From Anisodus tanguticus (lineage: Eukaryota > Streptophyta > Magnoliopsida > Solanales > Solanaceae): a stretch of DNA of 64,000 nucleotides. The translations under genes were made by a program, and so were the position numbers. This document shows positions 22,905-33,799 of this stretch, in pieces. Every line of letters begins with the position of its first letter. Within the stretch, counting starts at the first letter, position 1. The stretch spans positions 14,005,001-14,069,000 of the forward strand of contig CM067550.1 of the NCBI GenBank assembly GCA_034509755.1, written 5' to 3'. The notes beneath the pieces are model-generated. The model saw only the letters and a program-made list of their open reading frames with translations. It was not told where the DNA came from and did no database searches.

Positions 22905-23058
22905 ATTATGAAGATATTAATAATGTAGGAATTATTTATACAATAATAAGTTACGCGGGAATTAATAACACAACATGAATAAGTTAAGTAGGAATTAATC
23001 ATTCAGAAATTAATAATATATGCAGAGATTAGTTATACATTAATTAGTAATAAACATA

Positions 23059-23299
23059 TTACATCCGTCCCAATTTATGTGATAACTTTCATTTGACACG
23101 TATTTTAAAAAATAAAAGAAGACTTTTAAATCTTATGATCTAAAATACTTCAAAGATATTTGTATGATTATAGATCATCTCGTTTAGCGTAAAAGGTAAA
23201 ACTTAAAGTTAAATTATTGACAAATAAGAAAATATTTTACCTTTTTGGGACATACGAAAAAAAAAAACAGGTCATTCTTTTTGGGACAGAGGGAGTATA
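23059..23299. mobile_element. MITE with TACTCCCTCTGTCCC-type ends
   Basis: The left end (TTACATCCGTCCCAATTTATGTG) and right end (GGGACAGAGGGAGTATAA, reversed) form the inverted ends of the common plant 'CTCCCTCCGTCCC' MITE. It is about 240 bp, AT-rich and has no coding capacity. A partial relative lies at 53855-53885. Confidence 0.75.
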
Positions 23300-23646
23300 A
23301 GATTATCACTTCTTTGCTTATTTTGTTAGATGGTTTGGGGAAGAAGCGTGAAATTAATTTGTACTTTTTTTCTAAATTAAAATTTTATAGTTTAAAGTTT
23401 CCTAATTAGATTTAACAATTATTTATTTTCATAAAAGTAGAGATGAAATCACATGCAATTTGGGATACGGTGCTCGAAATTTTGCGTATATATAGCGGTG
23501 ATTTTTTTTTTTTTTTTTTTTGAAACAACATTACTATTAATATGATTGAGTGATCTTTTCTTTACACCTTTGTGCATTGACTATTTGTGATTTCTCTTAT
23601 AATCTTACAAGAGGGATTCTTTTAAGAGGTGATATTAATTCTTTTG

Positions 23647-23948
23647 TGTTAAATATACACAATATACATACAATATATATGTGTATATTGTGTATATTGG
23701 GCTCTCGGCTGGCTCTCGGATTTGTCCCCTTTGTACCGTGTAGTTTAGGTAAATATTTAGTATCCTAGTTTAGGTAATGTTGTAATGTAATTAGTATTGT
23801 TCACTTACCATAATAATTGTATTACCATAAATGTATAGTTAGTATCCAAGTAAAATAAGGTTTTAGGAGTAGAATCCTATTATGGAAATACGTAACTTGT
23901 ATAAATAGTCTTTCAATCAATGAAAATAACCAAATATTATTTCTTTCA
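23647..23948 (+). repeat. 5' LTR of the 23.6-28.9 kb copia element
   Basis: 302 bp. Compared with the 3' LTR it has a roughly 20-27 bp local expansion of an ACAATATA/TGTGTATAT repeat near 23670-23695 and lacks the roughly 210 bp insert found in the 3' copy. I count about 8 substitutions over about 265 aligned bases. Confidence 0.93.
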
Positions 23949-23960
23949 TGGTATCAGAAG
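23949..23960 (+). other. Primer-binding site, initiator tRNA-Met type
   Basis: TGGTATCAGAAG directly follows the 5' LTR and matches the usual TGGTATCAGAGC at 11 of 12 bases. Confidence 0.85.
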
Positions 23961-24179
23961 TCTAGGTCTTAAAATCCTCTCCCAATTATCTTCCTCTTGG
24001 CAATCGACCAAACAGTGAACAAAATCGAGACCAAGTTTTTTTTCCGCAACTTGTTCTCGGATTGGTTTATTCCGACGGTACCTCCTCTTCCCAAATCCCT
24101 CAATCACATATTGTTCAATCAATATGTCTAGATCCCGGAACACGTTTCATCCCGCCCTTACAATTTCTAACATCAATTA

Positions 24180-25190
24180 TAACATCCCTCTTGTTTTTGA
24201 AATATAAAACGTCCAATATGTGACATGGGCCGAACTGCTCAAAAATCACGCATGAACACATCAAGTCATCCATCACATAATCCCCGCGGCTCATGAGGAT
24301 ACGGAGGTGCCAAAATACGAGGATGATCTTAAATTGTGGACGACTCTTGATGCCACTGTCCTCTAGTAGATATATTCCACAATTTCTATCGACCTTTTGC
24401 AAACAATTATTGAGCATGACGCTACGGCACAGGCGACTTGGGATAGACTGTGTGATATATTCTAAGATAATCAAAATTCTAGATCCGTTACACTTGAGCA
24501 GGATTTCTCCCACGTCAACATGAGAGATTTCCCTAACGTTTCGGCTTATTGCAAAAGATTGAAGGAATTGGCGGACCAACTTCGCAACGTTGGCGCGCCT
24601 AGTTTCGAATGATCGTTTGGTCCTCCAAATGGTTTTCGACTCTCGAGGCCTATAATGGTGTTGGAACGCTTCTTTAGCAAAGCAATTCGCTTCCGCAATT
24701 TTATCAGGCTCGTTCTCTGCTTACACTCGAAGAAGCAGGCATGGTGAAAAAGGCAGCTACCGGGCTAATCCCGAAGTCATGATAACTGAATCCACTTTTC
24801 ATCCTACCGGTTCCAACAACTCCGGCCAAATTCGCAACAACGGTGGCGGTAAAAAGGGAGGAAATAAGAAAAATAATGGCAAAACCGTGGTGGCAACAAC
24901 GGCGGCAACCGACAGAATGGTGGTGGCAGTGGGGGTCCTCGCGGTGGTCAGCAGCAGCAGCAGTTATGGGCCCCACAGTGGGCCCATATGCAGTGGCGGT
25001 GGGCCCCACAAGCTGCAGTTTGGGCCCAGTCAATTTTTGCCCAGCGGCGGTGGCCTTCGCCCAGCGACGATCCGGCCCAATTCGACCTGGTCCACGTACA
25101 GTCAGCAGTCTGGGCCGAGGCCACAAGCAGGGGTGTTTGGGCCTCGGCCCACGCAAGCCCATCACACAGCGGCACCCACGTCTACCAACA
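24180..25190 (+). pseudogene. Copia gag
   Basis: Read in one frame from about 24290, the gag core shows VPKYEDDLKLWTTLDATVL, two stops, IYSTISIDLLQTIIEHDA, TWDRLCDIF, a stop, and [18 protein letters not shown] then [12 protein letters not shown]. This is the UBN2/gag-polypeptide domain that makes the capsid. The stops at 24364, 24367 and 24463 fall where related proteins have Gln or Trp. The downstream part (24779-25190) is Gly/Gln/Pro-rich and lacks a visible zinc knuckle. Confidence 0.8.
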
Positions 25191-25194
25191 TCGA

Positions 25195-26560
25195 AGCCAC
25201 AATGCACACGCTTGGTTTAACTCCTCCGGATCCAAATTGGTATATGGATATCAGTGCCACTACCCACATGACATCCGATTCAGGTACGCTCTCGTCTTAT
25301 TCCAATTTGAGCAACCCTCGCGGCATAATTATTGGTAATGGTAATTCTATTCCAATTTGTGGTTATGGTCATAAAACTTTGTCTCCCCCTCATCCACCTC
25401 TTATCTTGAAAAACACCCTACACGCCCCCAAATTGATTAAAAACTTAGTCTTTGTCCGTAAATTCACTACTGACAATTCCGTTTCTATTGAATTTGATCC
25501 ATTTGGTTTCTCTGTGAAGGATTTCAAGACGGGGAGTCATCTCATGAGGTGTGATAGTAGGGGAGATCTTTATCCTATCATACCCAGTTCCGGTCCATCG
25601 AGTCAAGCCCTGCCATCCGCATTTGCAACCATTTCTCCTTCCTTGTGGCATACTCGTCTTGGTCATCCAGGATCCTCTATTTTGTCGTCCTTAGATAAAA
25701 ATAGTTTTATTTCGTATAAGGGTACGAGTAGTACTCCAAATTGTCAGTCTTGTTCTTTAGGAAAAATTGTTAAGTTGCCATTTGTAGACTCAAATTCTCA
25801 TACTTTAATGTCATTTGATATTATTCATAACGACTTATGGACGTCTCATGTTCTTAGTTTTGTGGGTCATCGGTATTATGTTCTCTTTTTGGATGATTAT
25901 TCTAAGTTTTTATGGACGTTTCCGATAGCGAAAAAATCTTAAGTTTTTTCCGTCTTCTTAAAATTTAGAGCATTCATTAGAACCCAATTAATCTGAGAAA
26001 TAAAAAATATTCAGTGTGATAATGGCAAAGATATGACAATGGGGTGTTTCGGGAATTCTGTGCTAATAATGGGATCAATTTTCATTTTTCTTGTCCTCAT
26101 ACGTCTTCCTAAAAAAAACTGGGAAAGCCGAACGCAAAATTCGTTCCATAAATAACATTGTCCGAACTTTATTAATTCATGCTTCCGTACCCCCGTCTTT
26201 TTGGCATCATGCTCTCCAAATGGCTACCTATCTCCTTAACATAATTCCTTCCAAAGGTTTGACATATTATTCCCCCCTTCAAATTTTATATAATAAAATT
26301 CCTTCATATTCACATCTTCAGATTTTTGAGTGTTTGTGTTATCCATTATTCCCGTCCACCACAATTAACAAACTTCAGGCCCGGTCTACTCCGTGTGTGT
26401 TTTTGGGTTTTCCGTCTAATCATTGTGGCTACAAATGCTTTGATTTATCCTCTAATAAAATCATCATTAATCGCCATGTCATTTTTGATGAATCCCAATT
26501 TCCATTTGCTAAAGTTAATACTCTCGTGCATAGTTCGTATAATTTTTTGGATGATAGTAT
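25195..26560 (+). pseudogene. Copia protease, GAG-pre-integrase and integrase
   Basis: The protease begins WYMDISATTHMTSDSG near 25240; the usual D-T/S-G-A box reads D-I-S-A, so the active site is altered. The GAG-pre-integrase domain (LWHTRLGHPGSSIL, CQSCSLGK, 25647-25770) is intact. The integrase follows: HNDLWTS with the first Asp, FLDDYSKFLWTF, a stop at 25940, then QCDNGKD (second Asp) and NGKAERKIR-like sequence spread over two frames near 26110-26140 (third acidic residue), ending VFLGFPSNHCGYKCFD. A frameshift lies near 26100. Confidence 0.85.
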
Positions 26561-26929
26561 ATCTCTGTATATTATTCAGCATTTTTTGGACGTCTCCCGC
26601 ACCCAAAATTCTCCAGCGAGCCCACTGCCCGCTGGCCCCACTAGTTTGTCACCCACTGCCAGTCCCAGTACCGCCATTGGGCCAGTTCCAGCGATTGGGC
26701 CAGTCCAACCCAATTCGAAACGGTTCGAGTTCTGCTCTCCTTTCTTGCCGATCCGTCCGAGCCCAACAAATTCTCGAAAGCCGTCCAATTCTTCCTCAAG
26801 TCATAGACCGGTCACTCATAGTCAACGGGGTGTTTTTAAACCAAAAAGACATTTTAATTTATATTCTAATGTCCCTAAATCCCCCTTACCCCGTAATCTT
26901 GTGTCTGTCTTAAATGACCCAAATTGGAA

Positions 26930-27830
26930 ATTGCTATGACCAATGAATATAATGCTCTTATTGATAATAAGACATGGGAGTTGGTGCTCCGTCTATCTGG
27001 TATTAATATTATCAGGTCTATGTGGATTTTTGCTCATAAGGAGAATTCAGATAGTTCATTTGCTCGACATAAGGCGCGGCTTGTGGGTGATGGTAAGACT
27101 TAGTAGGTTGATGTAGATTGTGGTGAGACGTTTAGTCCGGTGGTCAATCCATCTATCATTCGCATTGTGCTTAGCTTGACTCTTTCGAAGGCATGGCCTA
27201 TTCATCAGTTAGATGTAAAGAATACTTTCCTACATGGGGATCTCAAGAAAACAGTCTATATGTATCAACCTTTGGGATTCAGGGATCCCAAACATCCTCA
27301 TCATATTTGTTTGTTGAAGAAGTCCTTATATGGGCTTAAGTAGTCTCCCCGAGCCTGGTATACGAGGTTTGTAGACTATGTTTCGATTATTGGGTTCACT
27401 CACAGCAGGTCGGATAATTCCTTGTTCATATACCGTCGTGGTTAGTCCTTGGCCTATATTCTGTTATATGTGGTTGATATTATTTTGATTGCCTCTTCCG
27501 ATGCCTTACGCCAGTCTATATGACCATGATCAGCTCTGAGTTTGCTATGAAAGACTTAGGGCCCTTGAGTTACTTTTTGGGGATTGTTGTCACTCGTCAT
27601 TTAGATGGGTTGTTCTTATCTCAAAGGAAGTATGCAAGTTGGGATCATTGAGAGGTCTGGGATGTCATCATGTAAGTTCACTTCCACTCTAGTTGATTCT
27701 AAGCCCAAGCTTAGTGTCGCGACAGGCGTACCATACGAGGATCTGACCCGTTATCGCAGTCTTGCAGGGGCCCTTCAGTATCTTACATTTATGAGACCAG
27801 ATATTACGTATGCTATCCAGTAGGTGTGTT
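26930..27830 (+). pseudogene. Copia reverse transcriptase
   Basis: The RT begins near NEYNALIDNKTWELV and runs through WPIHQLDVKNTFLHGDLKKTVYM, GFRDPKHPHHICLLKKSLYGLK and SPRAWYTRF. The catalytic box at 27467-27478 reads Y-V-V-D instead of Y-V-D-D, so one metal-binding Asp is gone. Stops at 27101, 27104, 27341, 27443 and 27821 each fall where CAG (Gln) is expected. A frameshift lies near 27520. No function remains. Confidence 0.92.
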
Positions 27831-28410
27831 TGTTCATGCGATATCCCAGAGTTGAGCACATGAATGCACTCAAACGCATCATTCGGTATATTCATGGTAC
27901 ACTTGACTATGGGTTGCATTTATATCCTTCATCGACGTCCACACTTGTCTAGTATACGGATGCTGATTGGGGTGGATGTCCAAACACCAGACGGTCTACG
28001 TCTGGCTATTGTATGTTTCTTGGAAATAACCTAGTCTCATGGTCTGCCAAACGTCAGTCGACATTGTCTCGATCCAGTGTCGAGGCCGAGTATCGAATGG
28101 TAGTTAATATGGTCTTAGAATCATGTTGGTTACGTAATTTGCTATTGGAGCTTCATTCACCTATTCAGAAAGCAACCTTGGTTTATTGCGATAATATTAG
28201 TGTCATATACCTTTCTGGTAATCCGGTTCAGCACTAGCGCACTAAACATATCGAGATGAACATTCACTTTGTCCGCGAAAAGGTTGCTCGTGGTCAGGTA
28301 CGCGTCTGCCATGTCCCGTCAAGATATCAAATTGCCGACATCTTTACAAAGGGTCTTCCCTCAGTCATTTTTGAAGATTTTAGGGACAGTCTCAACGTTC
28401 GAAGACCGCC
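27830..28410 (+). pseudogene. Copia RNase H
   Basis: Follows the RT in the same polyprotein: RIIRYIHGTLDYGLHLYPS, a stop at 27950, YTDADWGGCPNTRRSTSGYC, then SRSSVEAEYRMVVN (catalytic Glu) and YCDNISVIYLSGNPVQH, a stop at 28235, and the tail ADIFTKGLP. The domain is recognisable in full and most of it is one frame. Confidence 0.9.
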
Positions 28411-28429
28411 CGCTATGACTGCGGGGGTG

Positions 28430-28935
28430 TGTTAAATATACACAATATACATGTGTATATTGGGCTCTCGGCTGGCTCTCGGATTTGTCCCCTTTGTACC
28501 GTGTAGTTTAGGTAATTATTTAGTATCCTAGTTTAGAAAATAGAAGTTGTCCTGGAAAAACATCTGAGACGACATTGTCAATTAGTGGAGGTGCGTACTA
28601 AATATCCGCAACTCAATTCCACAGAAATATATTACTATTATTTAGCCAAAAATATGGCTATCTCCCAATTGGATACAGATTTAAAGACGGATAGTGAAAT
28701 TGCCGATCTTGCGGCTTCCGTGAAAAATTATAAGAATCTAAAAAGTATAATGTTGTAATGTAATTAGTATTGTACACTTACCATAATAATTGTATTACCA
28801 TAAATGTATAGTTAGTATCCAAGTAAAATAAGGTTTTAGGAGTAGAATAGAAATAAGATTCTCCTATTATGAAAATATGTAACTTGTATAAATAATCTTT
28901 CAATCAATGAAAATAATCAAGAATTATTTCTTTCA
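28430..28935 (+). repeat. 3' LTR of the copia element, carrying a foreign insert
   Basis: 506 bp against 302 bp for the 5' copy. The extra length comes mostly from 28537-28747. Outside it the two LTRs align closely. It ends CA at 28935 and is followed by the TTTTG duplication. Confidence 0.92.
28537..28747 (+). other. About 210 bp insert in the 3' LTR with an open frame
   Basis: The insert has no partner in the 5' LTR. One frame is open right through it and ends at a TAA just inside the LTR, about 70 residues. It reads KIEVVLEKHLRRHCQLVEVR, then a Tyr-rich stretch IYYYYLAKNM, then DLKTDSEIADLAASVKNYKN. Composition is less AT-rich than the flanking LTR and looks protein-coding. I do not recognise the protein. 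It may be a captured exon, organelle DNA or filler DNA. There are no target duplications or element ends of its own. Confidence 0.55.
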
Positions 28936-28940
28936 TTTTG

Positions 28941-29230
28941 ATCCTCATGTTTATTGGTACCTATGAGTCTGTGACCATGCATGCATATGCTTAATTTTAA
29001 AGAGCTTAGTATTATCATTCCATAACGGTTCGCCTCCTTAGGGCAACATCTCATTTTTGGATACCTTGAGAGCTCATATTTTTTAATTTCATGCTGCTCG
29101 AGCCTGTAACCCATTCATGCACCCTAAAAAAAGTTTACTCACATTGTTTCTATAGATTCTCATGAATAAAATAAACTATCAGGTTCATCCTTATTGTTTT
29201 TCTCATTAATTAGATGACATTCTTTTGTAA
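28941..29230. other. Spacer after the copia element
   Basis: AT-rich unique-looking sequence, the continuation of the DNA into which the copia element inserted. No frame, repeat or RNA gene is recognised. Confidence 0.4.
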
Positions 29231-29317
29231 GTGTCACAATGTACTCACAATAAGCTACTGTCTAACGATCTCCTAATCAAGGTTGGGACGAAAATTCCAA
29301 AATTCAAAATATTAATT

Positions 29318-29646
29318 AGGCTTTCAAAGTTACAGTCATCCTTTAAAGGAGCGGGTGCAATGAACTGTAATTGTGAAAAGACTGAAAGATCTGGACAAAA
29401 GAAAGTGATATATAGCCTTGTAGATTTGTTTCCATGATTCGATCCTTCCAAGTAAAACGCGAGACAGATGGGATCACCGAGAGGGTACTATTCAATGGAA
29501 TTTTTTACGGGTCAACAGATCCTGGCACAAAAACCGTCTTAACTCAGGACATATCCAAAAAATTCCCTAACGCCACCACGGCTCAAAACAGGACCATCAG
29601 CCTAAGCTTCAGACATTCCACCTGGACTGTCTCTGCCCAATCTTAG
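29318..29646 (+). pseudogene. Unidentified coding-like fragment, possibly a host exon
   Basis: Two abutting frames look coding. The first ends FKGAGAMNCNCEKTERSGQK followed by KVIYSLVDLFP (to 29437). The second, in another frame (29434-29646), reads RETDGITERVLFNGIFYGST and ends FRHSTWTVSAQS. TTACAG at 29328-29333 could be a splice acceptor before the first. Composition is noticeably less AT-rich than the flanks. A frameshift at about 29436 would join them. I do not recognise the product, so function is unknown. It might belong with the candidate exon at 22788, split by later insertions. Confidence 0.3.
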
Positions 29647-29856
29647 TACATTCTCCCATGAATCATCAGTCTTATGAAAGCATTAGTAACATGATTCTAA
29701 GTAGTCTAGTGCAACATAGTTCAACACAAAGGATTTAACCGATCATATGCTAATCCAGAAGATAAATATATAATTTTGTAAAATAAATTGAAAAGAATAT
29801 TACCAGGGCCAAGAAGTTGTGCTTATGAGGAGAGAGTGTACAGCTAACTTCAAACT

Positions 29857-29945
29857 TTTATTGATAAAAAAATTTACAAGAAAAGAGAGGTATGGCGTCC
29901 TAAAGCATGTCCCTGAACTATAATTAAGGGTCCTTATATAATGGA
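29857..29945 (-). promoter_or_regulatory. Pararetrovirus-type TATA box and poly(A) signal
   Basis: On the minus strand TATATAAGG lies at about 29941-29933 and AATAAA at 29862-29857, some 75 bp apart, just past the end of the caulimovirid coding remnant. Caulimovirids place the promoter and poly(A) signal of the full-length transcript in this order in the intergenic region, so that the RNA ends overlap. Whether it is active is unknown. Confidence 0.55.
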
Positions 29946-30079
29946 TCCCTGATACATACAAACAAAGAAAAAAAGGAGCCCGAACATGGCCGACAAGATA
30001 AAAAACATAAAGTAAAAGTAAAGGCCAAAACATATACAACCAAAAGTACAATAATACATTTGTTTTATAAAAGCAGATT

Positions 30080-31470
30080 GCTTACTTTATTAAAGTAATG
30101 TAATCATGTCGCTCGTCGGGTCCCGTTCTTTATGAAAGTTGTCCTTTCCCTTTGTTTTGTTCAGTTGTAGAGGATTTCTCTACTTGGTTCTGAAATTTCG
30201 CCAGATAGCCTTCAATATCAAAATCTGGATCATTTGGGTCTTGAGATTTTGAATATTATCTTCATCCTCTTTATGAACGGAGGTCATGGAAGTGTCAGAG
30301 GGAAATTTCTCATCTAGATTTCTGATTAATTCTTTTTTGACTTCCGCCATATAAGAAGCTATAATCTCGGATCTTGAAACTACTCCCCTTTTAATTTGGA
30401 GTCTGCGTGCAATATGATTGAAATGGCTATTAGCCTCAGGCTATTCTAGTTTCTCTTTTAATTCCCTATAATGCTAATGGTGTTATTAATTTATTCTATC
30501 AGCTCTTGCCCATGAAATAAGCCATCTTTATTTTTTTGCAAGAGTTTTTTCAGAATCTTGTATAAAAAATTCCTTTCAGACATGGTGAATGTTGAGGGGT
30601 ATAACCCACTTCTATGAACCATCTCATTATCCATGGGATGGAAAATTCCACAAAGAAATGCATATGAGCACCTTTAATAATCATATCACTTTTTTCCCAT
30701 TCTATAATTTTGGGAGATACTTCAATCCATTCTGTATATAAACTTTTGAATGGTTGTGGTATTACCATGACTGATGGACCATAATTAATCCACCAATGCC
30801 AAAACCAAGTGGGAAATTTCTGTTTATAAACATTAGAACATATTTTTATAAACCAAGAATGTTTTATATTAAGATTCTCATAGAGGAAAGTTTTATGAAA
30901 ATTGTCCACATAGTCCCAATAATTGAATTTTACCTAAACTCTCTGCTCAGGGTGGAAAATGTTCCTTTCTTTCATGGTGTTGAATCCCCAATCTTCTAGG
31001 GTAAATACCTTTTTTATTATAATTTTAGAAAAGTTATAAACTTTCCTGGTATGTGCTGGAAAATAATGTTGAATATCAGCTGATCCAGTAGAAGAGAGTA
31101 TAGTCTCATAATGCATCCTCATTTTATAAGTCATGAGTGGATACGATCCTGTTTTCAAATATCTTTTCATTAATTTCCAAGGTTCCTCCTTCCACTGAAG
31201 GTCTTTATGATCTAGAAGAAGTATAACTTCTTTATCTTCATGTTGCTCGTAAGCATCTCTATCATCTGCTTCATCATATATTATTTCTGAATAAGAAGGT
31301 GGTGTATTAACATCCTTCTCTTGAGATTTTATAAAATCCATGAATTTCTGATATAAAGGACTTTCTTTATAAATATTAGAAGCCCCATACATCAATATCT
31401 TCGGCCATAAGTCGTCTGTTTTCTTGCTAGACAAGAGTATTACCTCGTCCAGTTCCTCGTCCTCTTCCAC
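30080..31470 (-). pseudogene. C-terminal region of caulimovirid copy 1
   Basis: Two frames (31470-30934, 178 residues, and 30909-30550, 119 residues) and a broken tail to about 30080 follow RNase H. The first starts acidic (MEEDEELDEVIL). The second is rich in Trp and aromatic residues. The tail includes AEVKKELIRNL-type helical sequence. I recognise the arrangement from other plant caulimovirid-like polyproteins but not a named domain. A stop separates the two frames at about 30930. Confidence 0.5.
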
Positions 31471-31538
31471 CCCTACCCCTATAATGGGAGGGATCTTCTG
31501 GCAACGTTGGCCGCATCCTGAAAAGTAACATAATAAAG

Positions 31539-31990
31539 TTATGAACTCAAATATTCTCTAGTTAAAAAATCATGCAGACTATTATATGTCCCTTTTTTAT
31601 AATGGATTTCAAAATCAAATTGAGTTAGTAAAGCTTGCCATCTTACAAACATTTGTTTAGAAACATCATATTTACAATCTTTATTAAACATAAATTTCGC
31701 CAATTGGCAATCATTTTTTATCAAAAACTTCTGGTTATATAAATCTCCTTAAAATTTTAAAACACTAAAAAACTATGGCCAATATTTTCTTAGCCACAAT
31801 TGAATAATTTTTCTGACTATCATTCCATTTGCCAGAATAGAACTGAACTAAGTACTCCTGTTTATCAACTGGAGAATATTGTTTTAGGATTCCTCATAAC
31901 CAATATCTGAAGCATCCGTTTCTATGATTTTTGGCCAGGTAAGATTGGCAAGGGTAAGACAAGGAATGTTATTAACCTTCTGTTTAATTA
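31539..31990 (-). pseudogene. RNase H of caulimovirid copy 1
   Basis: The last part (31724-31539) is open and contains KQMFVRWQALLTQFDFEIHY and NSLHDFLTREY, the end of the RNase H domain. The front part up to about 31990 is broken by stops. It would degrade the RNA of the replication hybrid; it is not intact here. Confidence 0.75.
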
Positions 31991-32860
31991 TTTGAATAGC
32001 CTTAGTATGGGCATCAGTTCAAGGTTGTGGAATCTTTTTCAATCTATCATATAAAAGTGTTGTATCCTTAGCCAAATCTTTGTAAAAAGGTGAAATATAA
32101 TTTAAACTACCCAAAAATCTTTGAAGTTGTGTTTTATCAGTTATAACATCCGTAAATTTAGAAGCAAATTCAATACTTTGATTAATAGGGATAATTTTCC
32201 CCTTTTCAATATTATGACCCAAAAATTTACTTTTGTTTCAAAAAGGGTCATTTTAGGTTTTGATATAACTAAACCATTCTGGATAATAATTTTCTTAAAT
32301 AACTCAAGAAGTGAAAAATGGGGTTGATGGTGTTGGCTAAAAAAAGGGGATCTCAAGATGTTTAAAATAATTTTCTAAATTCGTAGAAAATACTAAGATA
32401 TCATTGATATAAACAATGATAAAATTGTTATAAGGCATAAAATTATCATTCATGATATTCTGAAATTCAGAATGAGCATTTTTTAATCCAAATGGCATTA
32501 CATTCCATTCGAATTGTGCGAATTGTCCAATAAGGACATTAAAAGCAGTTTTGTACTTATCTGCTTCTGCAATCTGTATTTGTCAGTATCCTGATTTTAA
32601 ATCAAATTTAGAAAATATAATAGCATTATTTAGTCTATCAAGTAAATCATTTTTGTTAGAAATAGGATACATGATCCATTTTAAAACCTTATTAAGAGGT
32701 TTATAATTGATGACGAGTCTATGAACTCTCTTTCTTGTTCAGCATGTTTATTAACATAAAAGGTCATACACGATCATGGAGACTTTGAAGGTTTTATTAA
32801 CCCTTTCTCTAGAAGAGAAACAATCTCCTTTTTGCACAATTCCAAGTATTCAGAATTCAT
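31990..32860 (-). pseudogene. Reverse transcriptase of caulimovirid copy 1
   Basis: RT pieces can be read in changing frames, including a PFGLKNA-like box near 32490, the catalytic region at 32411-32400 and the connection QLQRFLGSLNYISPFY (about 32130-32090). The catalytic box reads Y-I-N-D: the first of the two Asp is Asn. Stops and at least three frameshifts add to the damage, so the enzyme is dead. Confidence 0.82.
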
Positions 32861-33570
32861 TTGGCATGGCCTGGCTTTTGTAGGGATATGACCTTCATTG
32901 AAATCATCCTTGTAGGGAAGTGAAACAATATGTTTTTTCCTGTCCCAAAAAGCATTAGGATGATCACTACAAATCTGGAATGAAAAGTGATTTTGTATGA
33001 ACTCAATTTTTTACGTAACTTAGGGTTTTTCAAAAGCTCGTCAATGTTGTAAATATAAATCTCTTGTTTGAGAAAACTGATTTGTTGATGTTTATTAACC
33101 AACATGTCCTTAAGTTCATTTAAAACTCGTGAAAATGGTTCAGTTATAAACTGAAATTCAATAGGTTTGTTATTGAAAGTACCTATTATACCTTCTTTAT
33201 CAATTTTTGTAATGAGAAATATTTTTTGTATAAAAGGTGTTCCCAATATAATTTGACTCGAAATATCTTTTACCAAAACAAAACTTTCAGTAATACAAGT
33301 TTTATTATTTCAAATATAAGCCTTTGACAATATAAAAGTAATTTGTAATTTCTGCCCATTAGCAGATCTTACGCTATGAGGACTTTTATGAAAATATTTA
33401 GAAGGAATAAGTCCTTCATGTATATAATTCACATATGCTCCGCTATCAACAAGAGCGGTGAATTCTCTTTTGAAATAATAATCAATCAAAAGACTTATTT
33501 TTATATAAAACTTTTGTGAATTAATTAATTCTAGGATTTGTAAAAAAATTCCATGTTTCCTCACTAGCAT
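32857..33570 (-). pseudogene. Aspartic protease and linker of caulimovirid copy 1
   Basis: The protease has FTALVDSGAYVNYIHEGLIP (active Asp in D-S-G-A) in the frame 33570-33310. After a stop at about 33309 the frame 33276-32857 continues with IILGTPFI, the usual distal box, and a helical linker towards RT. The active-site triplet looks intact, but a stop divides the domain. Confidence 0.78.
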
Positions 33571-33799
33571 CAGTGATTAATAAATCATCAATAGCCAAAT
33601 TGTCTTCTACAATGTCTAGATCTATGAGATCCGTTCCTTTCCATTTACCTTCAATGCCGGAAACTCTTTTATCCAACCAGTTATTACTGTGTTTCAACAT
33701 CACAATTTCTTGCTTGAGATTATCAATCTCTTTCTCCAGATCCGTGGAAGTACTTTTAACACCTTGTTTTTCTTTCATTTGTCGCTTTAATTCAGACAT
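33521..33799 (-). pseudogene. Coiled-coil linker of caulimovirid copy 1
   Basis: 92 residues, MSELKRQMKEKQG to TNPRIN, with a heptad-like Leu/Ile pattern (LEKEIDNLKQEIVMLKHSNN). It lies between the zinc knuckle and the protease. Such linkers in plant pararetroviruses probably mediate oligomerisation (inference). Confidence 0.55.

Larger units (their letters stand above)
23647..28935 (+). mobile_element. Ty1/copia retrotransposon, 5.3 kb, TTTTG target duplication
   Basis: Both LTRs are present (23647-23948 and 28430-28935), starting TGTTAAATATAC and ending TTTCA. TTTTG stands at 23642-23646 and 28936-28940. A TGGTATCAGAAG primer site follows the first LTR directly and a GCGGGGGTG tract precedes the second. 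The gag, protease, integrase, RT and RNase H order is copia-type. Many stops and a few frameshifts inactivate it, yet the LTRs are still about 97 percent alike outside indels. Confidence 0.95.

Noticed and set aside
24704..25207. Long minus-strand and alternative plus-strand frames in the copia gag tail
   Set aside because: GC-rich low-complexity sequence keeps several frames open. Only the frame that continues into the protease is meaningful.
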